Below are positions 35,800 through 46,940 of a DNA stretch of 64,000 nt, one piece after another (positions within the stretch are counted from its first letter, which is position 1; each line of letters opens with the position of its first letter). This DNA comes from Platerodrilus igneus (lineage: Eukaryota; Arthropoda; Insecta; Coleoptera; Lycidae): positions 1,235,501-1,299,500 of the forward strand of contig JARFIW010000941.1 in assembly GCA_036346225.1 (NCBI GenBank), in the 5' to 3' direction. The translations under genes and the position numbers were made by a program. The notes beneath the pieces are model-generated. The model was not told the origin of the DNA. It was given only the letters and a program-made list of their open reading frames with translations, and did no database searches.

Positions 35800-37345
35800 T
35801 ACTTCTTAATCTTCTTTGGGGATTAAACCACTCATAGTTTTTAAAATTATCTTTATTAACGTTTCGATCCATAACCTAGGATCGTTTTCAAAATAATAAA
35901 AACTTCAAGTTTGACATTTATGACATAAATTGAAGGTGACTTTGATTTATTGATGCTTGAAATATTTGGTTTGAGTACACTAAGCAAAAATTGTAAAGTT
36001 TAAATGAATAATTGCCTTCAATTTGTGTTACGGCCTGGGACCGACTTTTTTAGGTAGCCAATACGCTTAACGTGAAATCGGCTGATTAATTTTTGTTGTA
36101 AAAATTCAATAACTTGGGAATTGGAAAACATTTTTTTAACATGTTTCTATTTATACAATTTAGAGGATGGTTATTAAAAGAAGTGTGCAATTGCATTATT
36201 AAAAGGCTTAAGTAGTCGTTTTTTTATATTTATTTTGAAGGGGAAATCATTATGATTTAGACTACCTCTTTGGTAGATTTTAACATTGTTCTGAGGTAAC
36301 CTTATGGTGGGTTTACACTTGTCAGATACCAATGTTGTTCTATGAAGGTTGTATATGGTTGTGTGGTAACCTTATTGCGGGTTTACACTTGTCAGATACC
36401 AATGATGTTTTACAGGGGTTGTTAATATGCTTCATCATCATCATCATTGGATCTTCATCTCAAAACTGGTTGGACACGTACCTGCACTTATTTATATTCT
36501 GAGTTAGCTTCCCTTCTCAACACTTAGTGTTTGGGGGATCTTGGTAGCCACAGGTTGCTTAACCCCCTTCACTGAATCTCGGCGAAATAAAACATAAAAT
36601 TAGAAAACAATAGAAGGGAAGCTAACTCAGAATATAAATAAGTGCAGGTACGTGTCCAACCAGTTTTGAGATGAAGATCCAATGATGATGATGATGGAGC
36701 ATATTAACAACCCCTGTAAAACAGCATTGGTATCTGACAAGTGTAAACCCGCAATAAGGTTATCTCACAACCATATACAACCTTCATAGAACAACATTGG
36801 TATCTGACAAGTGTAAACCCACCATAAGGTTACCTCAGAACAATGTTAAAATCTACCAAAGAGGTAGCCTAAATCATAATGATTTCCTTCAAAATAAATA
36901 TAAAAACGACTACTTAAGCCTTTTAATAATGCAATTGCACACTTCTTTAATAACCATCCTCTAAATTGTATAAATAGAAACATGTTAAAAATGTTTTCCA
37001 ATTCCCAAGTTATTGAATTTTACAATAAAATTAATCAGCTGATTTCACGTTAAGCGTATTGGCTACCTAAAAAGTCGGTCCCAGGCCGTAACACAAATTG
37101 AAGGCAATTATTCATTTAAACTTTAAAATTTTTGCTTAGTGTACTCAAACCAAATATTTCAAACATCAATAAATCAAAGTCACCTTCAATTTATGTCATA
37201 AATGTCAAACTTGAAGTTTTTATTATTTTGAAAACGATCCTAGGTTATGGATCGAAACGTTAATAAAGATAATTTTAAAAACTATGAGTGGTTTAATCCC
37301 CAAAGAAGATTAAGAAGAACACTAAACAAACCACAACAAACATAC
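35800..37345. mobile_element. foldback element 2, Penelope-like
   Basis: Inverted arms ~35802-36518 and ~36611-37323 with a ~93-bp loop. A 28-bp tail rich in CAAACCACAACAAAC extends only the right side. A 13-bp target duplication, AGGTCCATTAAAG, flanks it (35787-35799 and 37346-37358). Each arm carries GATCC-8 nt-GGATC directly followed by GAAAC, the layout of stem II plus the GAAA box of a hammerhead ribozyme. The partner CTGATGA box is decayed. Inverted terminal units, a unilateral tail and hammerhead motifs are known features of Penelope-like elements. No RT is present. Confidence 0.65.
37226..37260 (+). ncRNA. degenerate hammerhead-ribozyme-like motif
   Basis: GATCC, TAGGTTAT, GGATC then GAAACGTTAATA. 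The mirror copy is in the left arm near 35850-35880 on the minus strand. The upstream core reads TTGAAAA where CTGATGA would be needed (4 of 7 matches), so catalysis is not expected. Confidence 0.35.
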
Positions 37346-37358
37346 AGGTCCATTAAAG

Positions 37359-38574
37359 AACAACTATTTTATAAACAAACCTACGCAAGGGACAACACCT
37401 GCAGATGATAGCATACGTTAGTATTTTTTCTTAAAAGTTGTTTACGTTAGCAATTTATGATTTTCAGGAGATCGTAGTAAAAAACCACACCTTTCGAAGC
37501 ACGTTACTTTACGTGATACCAATAGATGGTATTCAAACCTATTACAGCATAATACATTTCTTATTTTAACATTACCTTTTCTGTCTTTTACTTAGAACTG
37601 TATTTTTTAGGATTAAAAGCACACTATTTTTATTTATTTCGGTCACTGCTTATGTACAACTTATGCTAAACTATGAAACGTTTAATAATTTGTCACGTTT
37701 TACTTCACAACATAAATATTGTTTTTTTAGCTTTTTTAAATCGACTTCATTATTCTGTTGTTATTAATTTTATATGTTACATTCCAATTTATTGCAATAA
37801 ACACATTTTTCACTTCACGTCCAATTTGATAAGTTTACACTCATAACAGTTACGAAAGGTACTGTATTACATGGAATGTATGTTTTATCCCTATTTGTGT
37901 TTATCAAAGCTATTTAATTACAACATTCTAAATGTTCGTCTAAAATAGATGTAACACTTGGAGTTAGCTTAGTTTTATAACAATTAATTACTTTTACAAT
38001 TGTTTAAAGTTTTAGTTTGATGAGGATTAAATTTGAGGTTAGGTTGATTACATACTCTTACAACAGAATACACATTCAGAAATGTACATGACATAGAATA
38101 TTTGCTATATACAGAAAGCTGACGTAATATTATATCTGATTCAAATAATATCCGCTTTAAAGAATACATATTCTTGATAATGTTGATGTGGCTTGATCGT
38201 TATTTAATTAACCGAGTTTTGTCATAATTGTGCAGCGAACAAAAATTATAAATTACTATTAACAACCTATACCGAGTTGACTGTCAAAATTGTTCTTGAA
38301 CCAATGCAAAATATATAATATATACGTGGAGTATAGCTAATCAACTAAAAACATATCTCTAGCACCGTTTACGCGTATGTATTATTATATTTTTAAACAA
38401 TGTAACTTTGATTACGAACATTTATTCCCAATATGTCAAACATTAGACTTAATCACAAAGGCAAAATTGGTTGCATACACTACAGGCGGAAAGTTATGCA
38501 TAACACATACTCGACTATGACATTTGCTACATTAACATTATACAATTTTTTTAATTAGGACGTAATAAAATGTT

Positions 38575-38576
<2 letters not shown>
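37359..38576. other. no recognisable gene
   Basis: AT-rich; only short chance frames. Confidence 0.5.

Positions 38577-38621
<45 letters not shown>
38577..38621. repeat. (TA)n microsatellite at the solo LTR-C
   Basis: 45 bp of TA immediately before the LTR-C start TACTCATATTTAG. Confidence 0.95.
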
Positions 38622-38622
<1 letters not shown>

Positions 38623-40506
38623 CTCATATTTAGACCAGGGTAGAAAATTAATTAATTACATCAAATAATTTTAATCACCGTGTATAAGGAATTTTATTAG
38701 ATAATACGCTTTATTAAAAAACCGTGGAGCATAAAAATTCATTTGTTTCATTAAAAATAAGAGATTTAAATTATTTACAGGACGCTTTCTATAAAAAGAA
38801 GCAGTATTAAAATGCTCAACGTGTAGTTTAACTATTCCAAGTAAAGAAACACATGGAAATTACGTGCAAAATTTATATTAATTAATTCAAGTGTAAGTAA
38901 CGAGTATTAAACAAAATGTACAAATAATAATTGAATATTTAATTAGGATTCACTAAAAATTAAAGGGTATTATTTTAATTGGAGTTAATTGAACCATTAG
39001 TAACATATAATATGCATAAAAGCTTGTAAAAACCCAATAATATTCAAATCGTAGAAGTGTTAGTTAGAAGTAGGACGATTGAACACCTGCGTATTTTTAA
39101 AAGTCTCGTTCTGCGTAAATTTTGTAGATAACAAATGGTTACAGAGAATGTTAAACAAAAGCGTCGCTTAATATTCACGAGAAATGCTAATAAGGTGGGT
39201 TATTTCACAGTCCACGTGGATTGAAAATAACCGATACTAAAGAATATCGATTAGTACCACTCAGAACAGGGTAGATAGAGACAGATAATATGCGCAAGAC
39301 AGAGACACATATAGTAAAAGGCGTGTTTTGGAGCAACGTCACTGGGTTGCGATTGGTTGAAAATAAGAGGCAAACATGAGAGGTAAAAATAACATTTCTG
39401 TATAAAAATTAATTAGTTATTCTCAGACGTTGCGAGCCGTGTCGAAATTTCATAGATTTTAAACTGGGACGTGTGCAAATTTTGTGGAAGCGGTGCCGAG
39501 CGATCGAAAAGGGAACATAGAATGACGAAATTCTGGAAATTGTCCGTTTGCGGGACAATACCGACGTACAGGCTAGCGATTATATATACCCGTGTTAATA
39601 TGAGTTTCTCTCTCTTAGTTTTTCGATTTTGATTGAATAATTTAAACAGTTTGCTCGTATGTTTTGGTGATTATTTAATACTTTAAAACAGTTTGTTCTT
39701 TACGTGCTACAATGAAAGTAATTTAGTGCACTTAGAAAAGAAGATGCAAGGTAATAAAGTCTAGTTATAATTGCGAGTACTGTACCAATTATTCAAATTT
39801 GCAACGACAAATGAATACACAAAAGTAGGCAGTTTTGGCATATAGCGTGAAAGAAGTATGAATTTCTTTGCTATTTTTCGGGGGTGTTAATAATTAAATG
39901 ATTCGTAAAACAAGATACAGATATACACAGATGAGTTCCGGAAAAGCACTGAAACAACTTTAGATGAATGGTGGTGTAGAAAATTTTAAAGGCGACCAGT
40001 AATCCGAGGACCTAAACATAACCCAGTTGGAATGGTGTGATTAACAGAGGACGATGTACATTGGAGCCACGAGTGCATTAACCTTCAGGTAACTTATGCT
40101 TTGTTGTTCGATTTTTGATGTTTTGGTGTGTGTTGAATAACTTTATAATTTATTTACTTAAAATGGACAATAGTGAATTTGTACTAACAACAAATTTTTA
40201 ATTTTAAGGTGAAATTTTCTTGTTTAAGTAGAAAGGAGTATTTAGTATTTATGTTCTTGATTATGATGAAAATTTGGGTATGTCTTTGAGCTCAATTAGA
40301 CGAACCTGGTTAATTAACGTAAAGGGGGTGGGAGATGCTCCCTTTGTACTCAGACTCAGGTCTGCATATATTGTTATATTAATTAGTAGGCATCCTACAA
40401 GGACTTTAATTCTGGATGCACATTAAAATGATAATAAATTTAATCTTGAAGTTTTCTGATACTGAAATTTATGCTGAAATTTAATTTTGAAATTTTAATG
40501 TATTAT

Positions 40507-40621
40507 GAATATTGATGTAAATAGAGTTAACGTTGATGTTTGTGGTAGGAATGTATTTTTTTTTATGAATGAGGATGTAAGTTATCTAGGGGAGCAGAGT
40601 AAAGAGGCGATTAACAGAAGA
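40507..40621 (+). repeat. ~115-bp repeat, left copy
   Basis: LTR-C sequence from ATTGATGTAAATAGAG to GGCGATTAACAGAAG. It is repeated at 41371-41495; the left copy lacks a 12-bp CCGAGGCGAAAA block. Confidence 0.85.
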
Positions 40622-41370
40622 ACTGGTGATATTTTTCATCAAATATTTTGTTATATTAATCAATTCTATGGAATAAATATCTTTGTACTTAGAAAGCAGG
40701 TAATGCTTTTGCACATTTTAGTTGCCAAAAATGGCAGCGCAAGAACATTTTTTGAAAAATAATGTATAAAAGCTACACAAACATGGAACAATGTATTTCA
40801 TCTAACAATATTTCACATAAAGAAAAATAAATAAAAACATAAAAGGTTGTTTATAAATGTTCTATTTGGCGGCCATTTTGATCCAAGCATTTTAAAATGC
40901 GTCTTTTAAACCCTTCATTTGTTGCCTTTTGTATTTGCTCTGGAGTTAAAGAATTTAGAGCATTTAATACTCGTTTTTTGCAATCTTCCTCAGTAGTAGA
41001 AGCGTAGGAGAAGACCGTATCTTTTGCATACCCCATAGAAAAAAATCCAATTTCTAAATATCGTTCCCCTGTAAAAAGTGTTCATCGAGAAGAAAAAGAA
41101 TTACTAAAACAATATGTACTTTACCGTTGAAATTTTCCTGGTAAAACACTACACATACAATTTGCGAATCTCTAATAGCACAATAAACGTTAAAAGACCA
41201 TCTTTCCTGAAAATTTGTTATGTATGCTTGTTGAGAATATTCTGTGGAACAATGGTGTGAATTATGTCGGTTAAACACTCTGTTTTTCGTAAACTTTGCT
41301 TCATCGCTCCAAATAATATTTTTCAAAAACTGTTTATCCTCTTGCGTTCTAAGTAATACAAATTCGCAAA
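40622..41370 (-). pseudogene. TIR-less Tc1/mariner transposase fragment
   Basis: Minus strand 41326-41054 has IIWSDEAKFTKN and QERWSFNVYCAI; 41036-40851 has the C-terminal part KRRILKCLDQNGRQIEHL. Compared with the copy at 23598-24980, ~210 bp including the second and third catalytic Asp are deleted. The segment continues into the same 3' sequence and backward N-terminal piece seen at 24780-24960. Neither terminal repeat is present, so it did not arrive by normal cut-and-paste. Confidence 0.85.
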
Positions 41371-41495
41371 ATTGATGTAAATAGAGTTAACGTTGATGTT
41401 TGTGGTAGGAATGTATTTTTTTTATGAATGAGGATGTAAGTTATCTAGGGGAGCAGCCGAGGCGAAAAGAGTAAAGAGGCGATTAACAGAAGAAA
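41371..41495 (+). repeat. ~115-bp repeat, right copy
   Basis: Fuller copy of 40507-40621; LTR-C sequence continues beyond it to 41621. Confidence 0.85.
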
Positions 41496-41772
41496 GTCAA
41501 CGGACCAGGTAATTTAATAGCCTTTTGTACATTTCACAGCATTCTTGACGCTCAATCTGTGGGGCTCGAATGTTTTTTTTTGAAAGGGCCAGTTCCTGCA
41601 GATATGAGAGGATTCACAGCAATATATATATTTTAGGTAGTTAATTACACAAGGTAAGTTGATAAATACTATCGTATTATAGTGAATAAGATGAAATAAT
41701 AACTTAGACTTTTATGCAAAGCCCAAATGATCATTTCAAATCGAGCTAGTAATTGAAAGATAAAAAATATAA

Positions 41773-41846
41773 GGTCTTGGACAGGACTTGAACCTGTATC
41801 CTGGTTTTGCCGGAACCACACGTGTACCAATTACGCAACCGAGACC
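41773..41846 (-). tRNA. tRNA-like sequence, probably pseudogene or SINE head
   Basis: A 74-nt minus-strand segment. GGTCTCGG pairs with CCAAGACC with one mismatch. The A-box-like TTGCGTAATTGG is present. The anticodon stem TGGTT/AACCA is perfect, as is the T arm ACAGG-TTCAAGT-CCTGT with B box GGTTCAAGTCC. Defects: the anticodon loop CCGGCAA lacks the invariant T before the anticodon (GGC if read normally) and the D stem pairs poorly. No tRNA-related 3' body was recognised, so a decayed tRNA or tRNA-derived SINE is likelier than a functional gene. Confidence 0.6.
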
Positions 41847-41849
41847 GAT

Positions 41850-42312
41850 GACGACAATTGGGAAATTTACAAATTTAAATCGTGTACACGACGATACATC
41901 AACCTAACTTTCAATTACGTTCGGCATTTTTGTCAATCATATCTGACACTGTCAAGTTTTTGACTTATGTCAGTTATAGACAGGAAGCTACGCTTTAAAA
42001 TAAATTAAATATTTAAAAACATATCAATTTTTAATATACGCGTTCTAAATTTAAAGAAAGTTTATTAATTTTATTCGCCGGGAACGAACGACCTCGACCG
42101 AATTGATACATTTGTTCCTGTTATAAAAATAATACTTTGGACAACACATGCAATGGTTAATTATACTTTTGGTGTTATTCCTTCATTAGGATTCTAAAAG
42201 TAAACAATATTTTATTATATACGGTCTATTTTTAAAGAAAACATAAAAATAGTGATTAATTTAGGTATTGCTATAGTTCTTATGAGGTGTGACCAATGCA
42301 AGCATACAAATA
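41850..42312. other. no recognisable gene
   Basis: AT-rich sequence between the tRNA-like unit and a transposon TIR fragment. Confidence 0.45.
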
Positions 42313-42395
42313 TACAGGGTGTTTTTTTTAAGTGGGAGGTCACCTGTATATGGAAGACCAATGGTAGAAAGAAGCTGAAAATTTGCATTAGGAGG
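42313..42395 (+). repeat. Tc1/mariner TIR fragment
   Basis: Starts TACAGGGTGTTTTTTTTAAG and continues through GAAGCTGAAAATTTGCATTA. It matches the outer ~80 bp of the TIRs of 20973-25788, then breaks off: a lone terminal fragment. Confidence 0.85.
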
Positions 42396-43040
42396 TTCAC
42401 ATCACACTTTATAACCGCTATACAACGAAATATAATATGTTAATAATTATTTTTTTCCATTAAAAAGGAATTAATATTATGTACTTCATCACCATGCTTG
42501 CCGATATTATTTGAACTTCGAGTATTAAAAGAATTGCAAATATTATTTTTCATCAATCTATAAGTACTACAAAAATTATTAAACACAAATATCTTTCTTA
42601 ATACATTTTCAAATGCATTCCTTCCAAGTACATTAAATTAAAGAAATCAGCTGATTTCCGTAACTTTCATACACCAAGGTACATTAAAAACATATTTTGA
42701 GTTGCTAAAGAAAAATTGGACTGCAATTACTGCATATGGCATTTCTTTATTTAACCAACGTCAATAATATCTGTTGAGCTTTTATATCTACATTACAAAT
42801 TTAACTTTTTTGTAAAATATGTAAGTTTCAAAACGAGCAACTTAAACGACCATCTATTAAAGGCTTCGTAAAAGTTGCTCCTAACGTAGACGTTCTATAA
42901 AACTTGACAGCTCGCATTCCTTCTAAACTAGAGAGGAAAGATTGGTTTATTAATCGCGTATCTCCTCCGAAAGTATCTGTGCTGCAAGGAATTTAGAAAT
43001 ACAACGGAGTTTAGAATTTTCTCATACGTTACGCGGGTGG
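42396..43040. other. no recognisable gene
   Basis: AT-rich flank of the G-rich minisatellite; no domain-like frame. Confidence 0.45.
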
Positions 43041-43047
43041 GTTTTTG

Positions 43048-43573
43048 TAGCGCAGAGAGGGCGGGGCGCAAAGAGGGCGGGACGTAAAGAGGGCGGGACG
43101 TAAAGAGTGCGGGATGTAAAGAAGGCGGGACGTAAAAAAAGCGGGGCGTAAAAATGGCGGGGCGCAAAGATGGCGCGGCGTAAAGAGGGCGGGCGTAAAA
43201 AGGGCGGCACGTAAAGAGGGCGGGGCGAAAATAGGGCGGGGCGTAAATAGGGTGGGACGTAAAGAGGACGGGACGTCAAGAGGGCGGGGCGTAGATAGCG
43301 GAGCGTAAAAAGACGGGGCGTAAAGAGGCCGGGATTCAAAGAAGGCGGGGCGCAAAGGGGCGGGTCGTAAAGAGGGCAGGTCGTAAAGAGGGCGGGTTGT
43401 AAAGAAGGCGGGGCGTAAAAATGCGGGGCTTAAAGAGGGCGGGGCGTAAAGTGGACGGGGCGCAAAAGGCCGGGCGCAAAAAGGGCGGGGCGTAAATAGG
43501 GCGGGGCGTAAAGAGTCCAGAGCGTAAAGAGGGCGGGGCGTAAAGAGGGTGGGTCGTAAAGAGGACGGGGCGC
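43048..43573 (+). repeat. G-rich 16-17 bp minisatellite, about 30 units
   Basis: Tandem variants of GGCGGGGCGTAAAGAG over ~526 bp, strikingly GC-rich in an AT-rich window and strongly G-skewed on the plus strand. Each unit holds a GGGCGGGGC-like GC box. All three minus-strand frames are nearly stop-free and give RPALFTPRPLYAPPSL-like repeats, a by-product of the unit. The piggyBac left end lies ~70 bp downstream. Confidence 0.93.
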
Positions 43574-43645
43574 TCAAAGTAGTCGCGTAGTGACTACAAA
43601 CCGCTTCTAGTATTATATAATTATGTACAGTATATTAGTTATAAA

Positions 43646-46132
43646 CCCAAATGTACATGGTACTTTTAAGTACCTGTCGGTTTATAAAAGCAAAATTGTT
43701 TTTGGAACGTTTCTTATAAATAATGAAAATTACCTTCATAAATACAAATTTATTTTACTGATATTGTAATATTCTAAATATAATCTTAAATTTCACATGT
43801 TGTGTAAAATATTTACATGAATTTTTATTTACTTCAGAACCATATAATGAATAATTCAAACAGGAAAAGTAAATTTCAGTTAACGAGATCCTTGACAAGA
43901 GGAATTACTAGATATAATTGAAAGCGATTTGAATGATGCATTGGAACCGGACAACAACATAGATACAGATGATGAATCTGATTATGACATAGAAGAAGGA
44001 GAAGAAACATGTGCGTCGTTTACAACAAGAGGTAAAGCAGCCAAATGTGAAACATGAGCAGATTGAAGATATTCAGGAAATACAAGAAATTGTTGACACG
44101 CCAGAACAAGAAGTAGAACCAGAAAGAAAGTGGATGAAACGGGACAAAGACACTTATATGCCACAGTACAACTCTCCTATAGGTGTTAATGAAGATGCGT
44201 CTCAATGTTCACCAACAACTTGGAGATTTTTATTGGACTTTTTGGCGAGTTTTTAGATAATATTGTATTTCAGTCGAATTTATATGTAATACAAAAAGAC
44301 AAAACTTTTAATTTAACCAAAGAAGAATTGCTAATATTTATTGGCACAAACTTCGTAATGGGCTATCATACAGTAGCGAATATAATAAGTTACTGGTCAA
44401 CTTCTAGAGATCTGAACGTACCAATTGTATCAGAAGGAATGTCACGGAATCGATTTCAGTAAATTCTACAATTTTTGCATGTTAATGATAACAGTTTGCT
44501 TACCAACGCTAACAAGGGTAAGTTGTACAAAGTGCAGTCTTTTATGGATATTCTCAACACACAATTTGCAAGCCAATATTATGGAACAAGAGAACTTAGT
44601 GTGAATGAATCTATTATTAAATCCAAAGGGCGGCATCCTGTAGTGCAGTGTAATCCTATGAAACCGATTAAGAGAGGTTATAATATTTGGTGCCTCTCAG
44701 ATTAGATAGGTTTTGTAAAAGAATTTAAGGTTTATCAAGGCAAAAATCTAACAGTAGACGAGAAATTTGTTAATTTTAATCTAGGAGAATGTGTAGTGCT
44801 GCTTTTGACAGAACCTGAGTGGGGAAAAGAAAGAATAATTTATTTTGACAATTACTTCACATATGTGAAGTTATTGGAATAATCAAAACTAGAAAGAACC
44901 TTAGCTTGAGGGACAATAAGAAATAGTAGAATGTGGAATCCGAAAAATCTAGAAATTGACAAAAAACTGAAGAGAGGTGATTTTCATTGGAGAGTTTCTA
45001 ACATAGATGTCACGTTTTTCAAATGAAAGAACAACAAGATAATTACAATAATAGCTTCAAACTTTCACGGAAGTAATAAAACCACTGTAAATAGAAAAGA
45101 AAAGAATGGGGAAAGAATAACTGCAAACGCGCCTATGGTAGTCAAAGGTTACAACACTTTTATGAGTGCTGTTAACCACCACGATCAATTACGTTCTTCT
45201 TACATTATTGACCGAAGATCAAAAAAGTGGTGGTATATTATTTTTTGGATTCCTTAAGATAACATTCGTTAATGCATATGTTGTAGCAAAGCAATGCAAC
45301 CTTGAAAATACATCAAAATTGCTTAAGTTTAGAAGGGAAATTGCACAGGGTTTAATTAGGTCAAATACAGTCAAGTTCAAAAGAATTTCCAAAAATGACC
45401 AAAAAAACGAAGATACAACTACAGTGTGCCTACAAGTGTTAGTGTGCGTTTAGGAAATTTTGGAAATCATTTCGTCAAGTATATTGATAGGAAAGGTAGA
45501 TGTGAAATGTGTAGTTCTAAGTCGGTTCAATCAAAACCGCATTGAGTGTGTTCTACATTTGGGGTATTTTTATGCTGCAACGAAAAAAAAACTGTTTTGC
45601 TGAATATCATGAAATAGTTTTATAAATATATATTTAAGTATAATAAATTTTGTTATCCACAGTGATATTGTTTTTTCATATTTCCAATATAAAATTGAAT
45701 GAATAGGGCTATTCAACCCATGAATCGATACGTATCGTTATTTCAAAGAGATTATGTAGTCCATTTGAAATTTTGACAGATATTTGACACTCCCACATTT
45801 TTGTGCATTCAATGAAACTAACATCGATACAAATCACACCCCCAATAGTAATTGTGATACCGATCCGTACGTTGAATAACCCTAACACAAAACAATACAG
45901 AATTTTAAAAATTTTTGTCAAATCAGTGTTTTGTATTTCCAGAGGTACTTCCAAGTACCATATCTGAATATTAAAGATACTTAATTTTTTGCACTACCGG
46001 TACAAAGCAATCTTAAGAAACGTACTTAATAAAAGTAACTACTTTATTTTAAATATTTTATTGGTTTATTGGTTGGTATTTGGGTGAACTGAAGAAATGA
46101 GGTACTCATAAGTATCGTCGGTACACAAAGGG
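43646..46132 (+). mobile_element. piggyBac element, complete with both ends
   Basis: The right end reads GGTACTCATAAGTATCGTCG then GTACACAAAGGG, followed by TTAA at 46133-46136. The left end, CCCAAATGTACATGGTAC and on, mirrors it imperfectly; the left TTAA has decayed. Length 2,487 bp, normal for piggyBac. It encloses one broken transposase. Confidence 0.82.
43895..45610 (+). pseudogene. piggyBac transposase, inactivated
   Basis: Acidic N-terminus (43895-44160), then the DDE domain in consecutive pieces: LTKEELLIFIGTNFVMGYH, ELSVNESIIKSKGRH, KPIKRGYNIWCLSD, IIYFDNYFTY, TFMSAVNHHDQLRSSY and KKWWYIIFFGFLK. A cysteine-rich zinc-binding tail follows (CEMCSSK ... CCNEKKNC) at 45500-45600. At least five stops or frameshifts break it. 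Two catalytic Asp positions are Asn (VNES for VDES, VNHHDQ for VDxxDQ); the middle one (FDN) is kept. Confidence 0.9.
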
Positions 46133-46136
46133 TTAA

Positions 46137-46168
46137 GAAAAATGCTAAACAAACCACAACAAATATAC
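46137..46168 (+). repeat. Penelope-like tail fragment
   Basis: GCTAAACAAACCACAACAAA and neighbours match the unilateral tail of foldback element 2 (37319-37346) almost exactly. It sits between the piggyBac right end and a LINE 3' end. Confidence 0.7.
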
Positions 46169-46775
46169 AGGGAGTTAGGAGTCACATACACCGCAAATAT
46201 ATGCTTCTCTAGCCTTATTGCAAATAAAATGCTAGGTTTTATCATTCGAAATACTCAGCCTTTTACAAATACCAAATGCATAAAAAAGTTGTACAACTCA
46301 CTAGTGCGTACAAAGTTGGAACTTGCGATTATAGTGTGGGATCCGGGAACAGCCATACATTCTCAAATAATTGAAACAGTTGAAAATAAACTCATTAAAC
46401 ATCTATATTATAACAAATTTAAAACATTTATTGAACACAATTCTTACAGCAATGCTAGAAAACTGTTAAACATCGACAAAATTTCAGAACGACGAAAGGT
46501 AATACGACTTCTGTTTTTGTATAAGGTTTTAAATTGTTATATTGATTGTTCATATATATTAGGTAAAATAGATTTCTATGTTCCTACACATTCTGGTCGT
46601 TCCAAAAATTATTTTATATACGTAATATTAAAATCGGATCGAGACGTAACTCACCAATTATAAAAATGTTATCTATGTACAATTCCTTTCTAGAAAATAC
46701 CTCAATATCGTTATTCTTCAGCAGTTTACATAAATTTAAAAGAATTTTACAAGAACTATGTTTCAAGCGAGGCTA
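46169..46775 (+). pseudogene. LINE (CR1/Jockey-like) reverse transcriptase C-terminus
   Basis: ANKMLGFIIRNT, then KKLYNSLVRTKLELAIIVWD, NKLIKHLYYNKF and ERRKVIRLLFLYKVLNC: the C-terminal region after the RT thumb of CR1/Jockey-group LINEs. The catalytic core is missing on the 5' side. A frameshift near 46650 moves the last ~40 codons to another frame. A distinct family from the LINE at 1342. Confidence 0.82.
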
Positions 46776-46799
46776 GATTTCTACCCTCTAAATACATGT

Positions 46800-46858
46800 A
46801 CTACACACACTCACACACGTACACTCACACCCACACACGCACACACACCGCGCGCGAG
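46800..46858 (+). repeat. (CA)n-rich microsatellite
   Basis: Interrupted CACA tracts ending in CGCGCGCG, just after the LINE fragment and before the Gypsy 5' LTR. Confidence 0.85.
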
Positions 46859-46940
46859 TTATGTATCCCCCAATTGATGTATACATATTGAAATAGAATG
46901 ATTAGGAAATTATTAGAAAGTGCTAAGAATACGCCAAGTG

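Larger units (their letters stand above)
38622..41621 (+). mobile_element. solo LTR-C, interrupted
   Basis: Full-length solo LTR of the element at 53954-61037, in element orientation: it starts TACTCATATTTAGACCAGGG and ends TTCACAGCA, with TA-rich sequence on both sides. Removing an internal insertion of ~864 bp (one copy of a ~115 bp repeat plus 40622-41370) leaves ~2.14 kb, close to the 2,163-bp intact LTRs. Diverged from them, so an older insertion that lost its internal part by LTR-LTR recombination. Confidence 0.85.

Noticed and set aside
37226..37260. Active hammerhead ribozyme
   Set aside because: The CTGATGA core is not preserved; kept only as a degenerate motif.
43022..43577. Three long overlapping minus-strand frames (105, 79 and 182 codons)
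   Set aside because: They are translations of the G-rich minisatellite; all frames stay open because the unit lacks stop codons.
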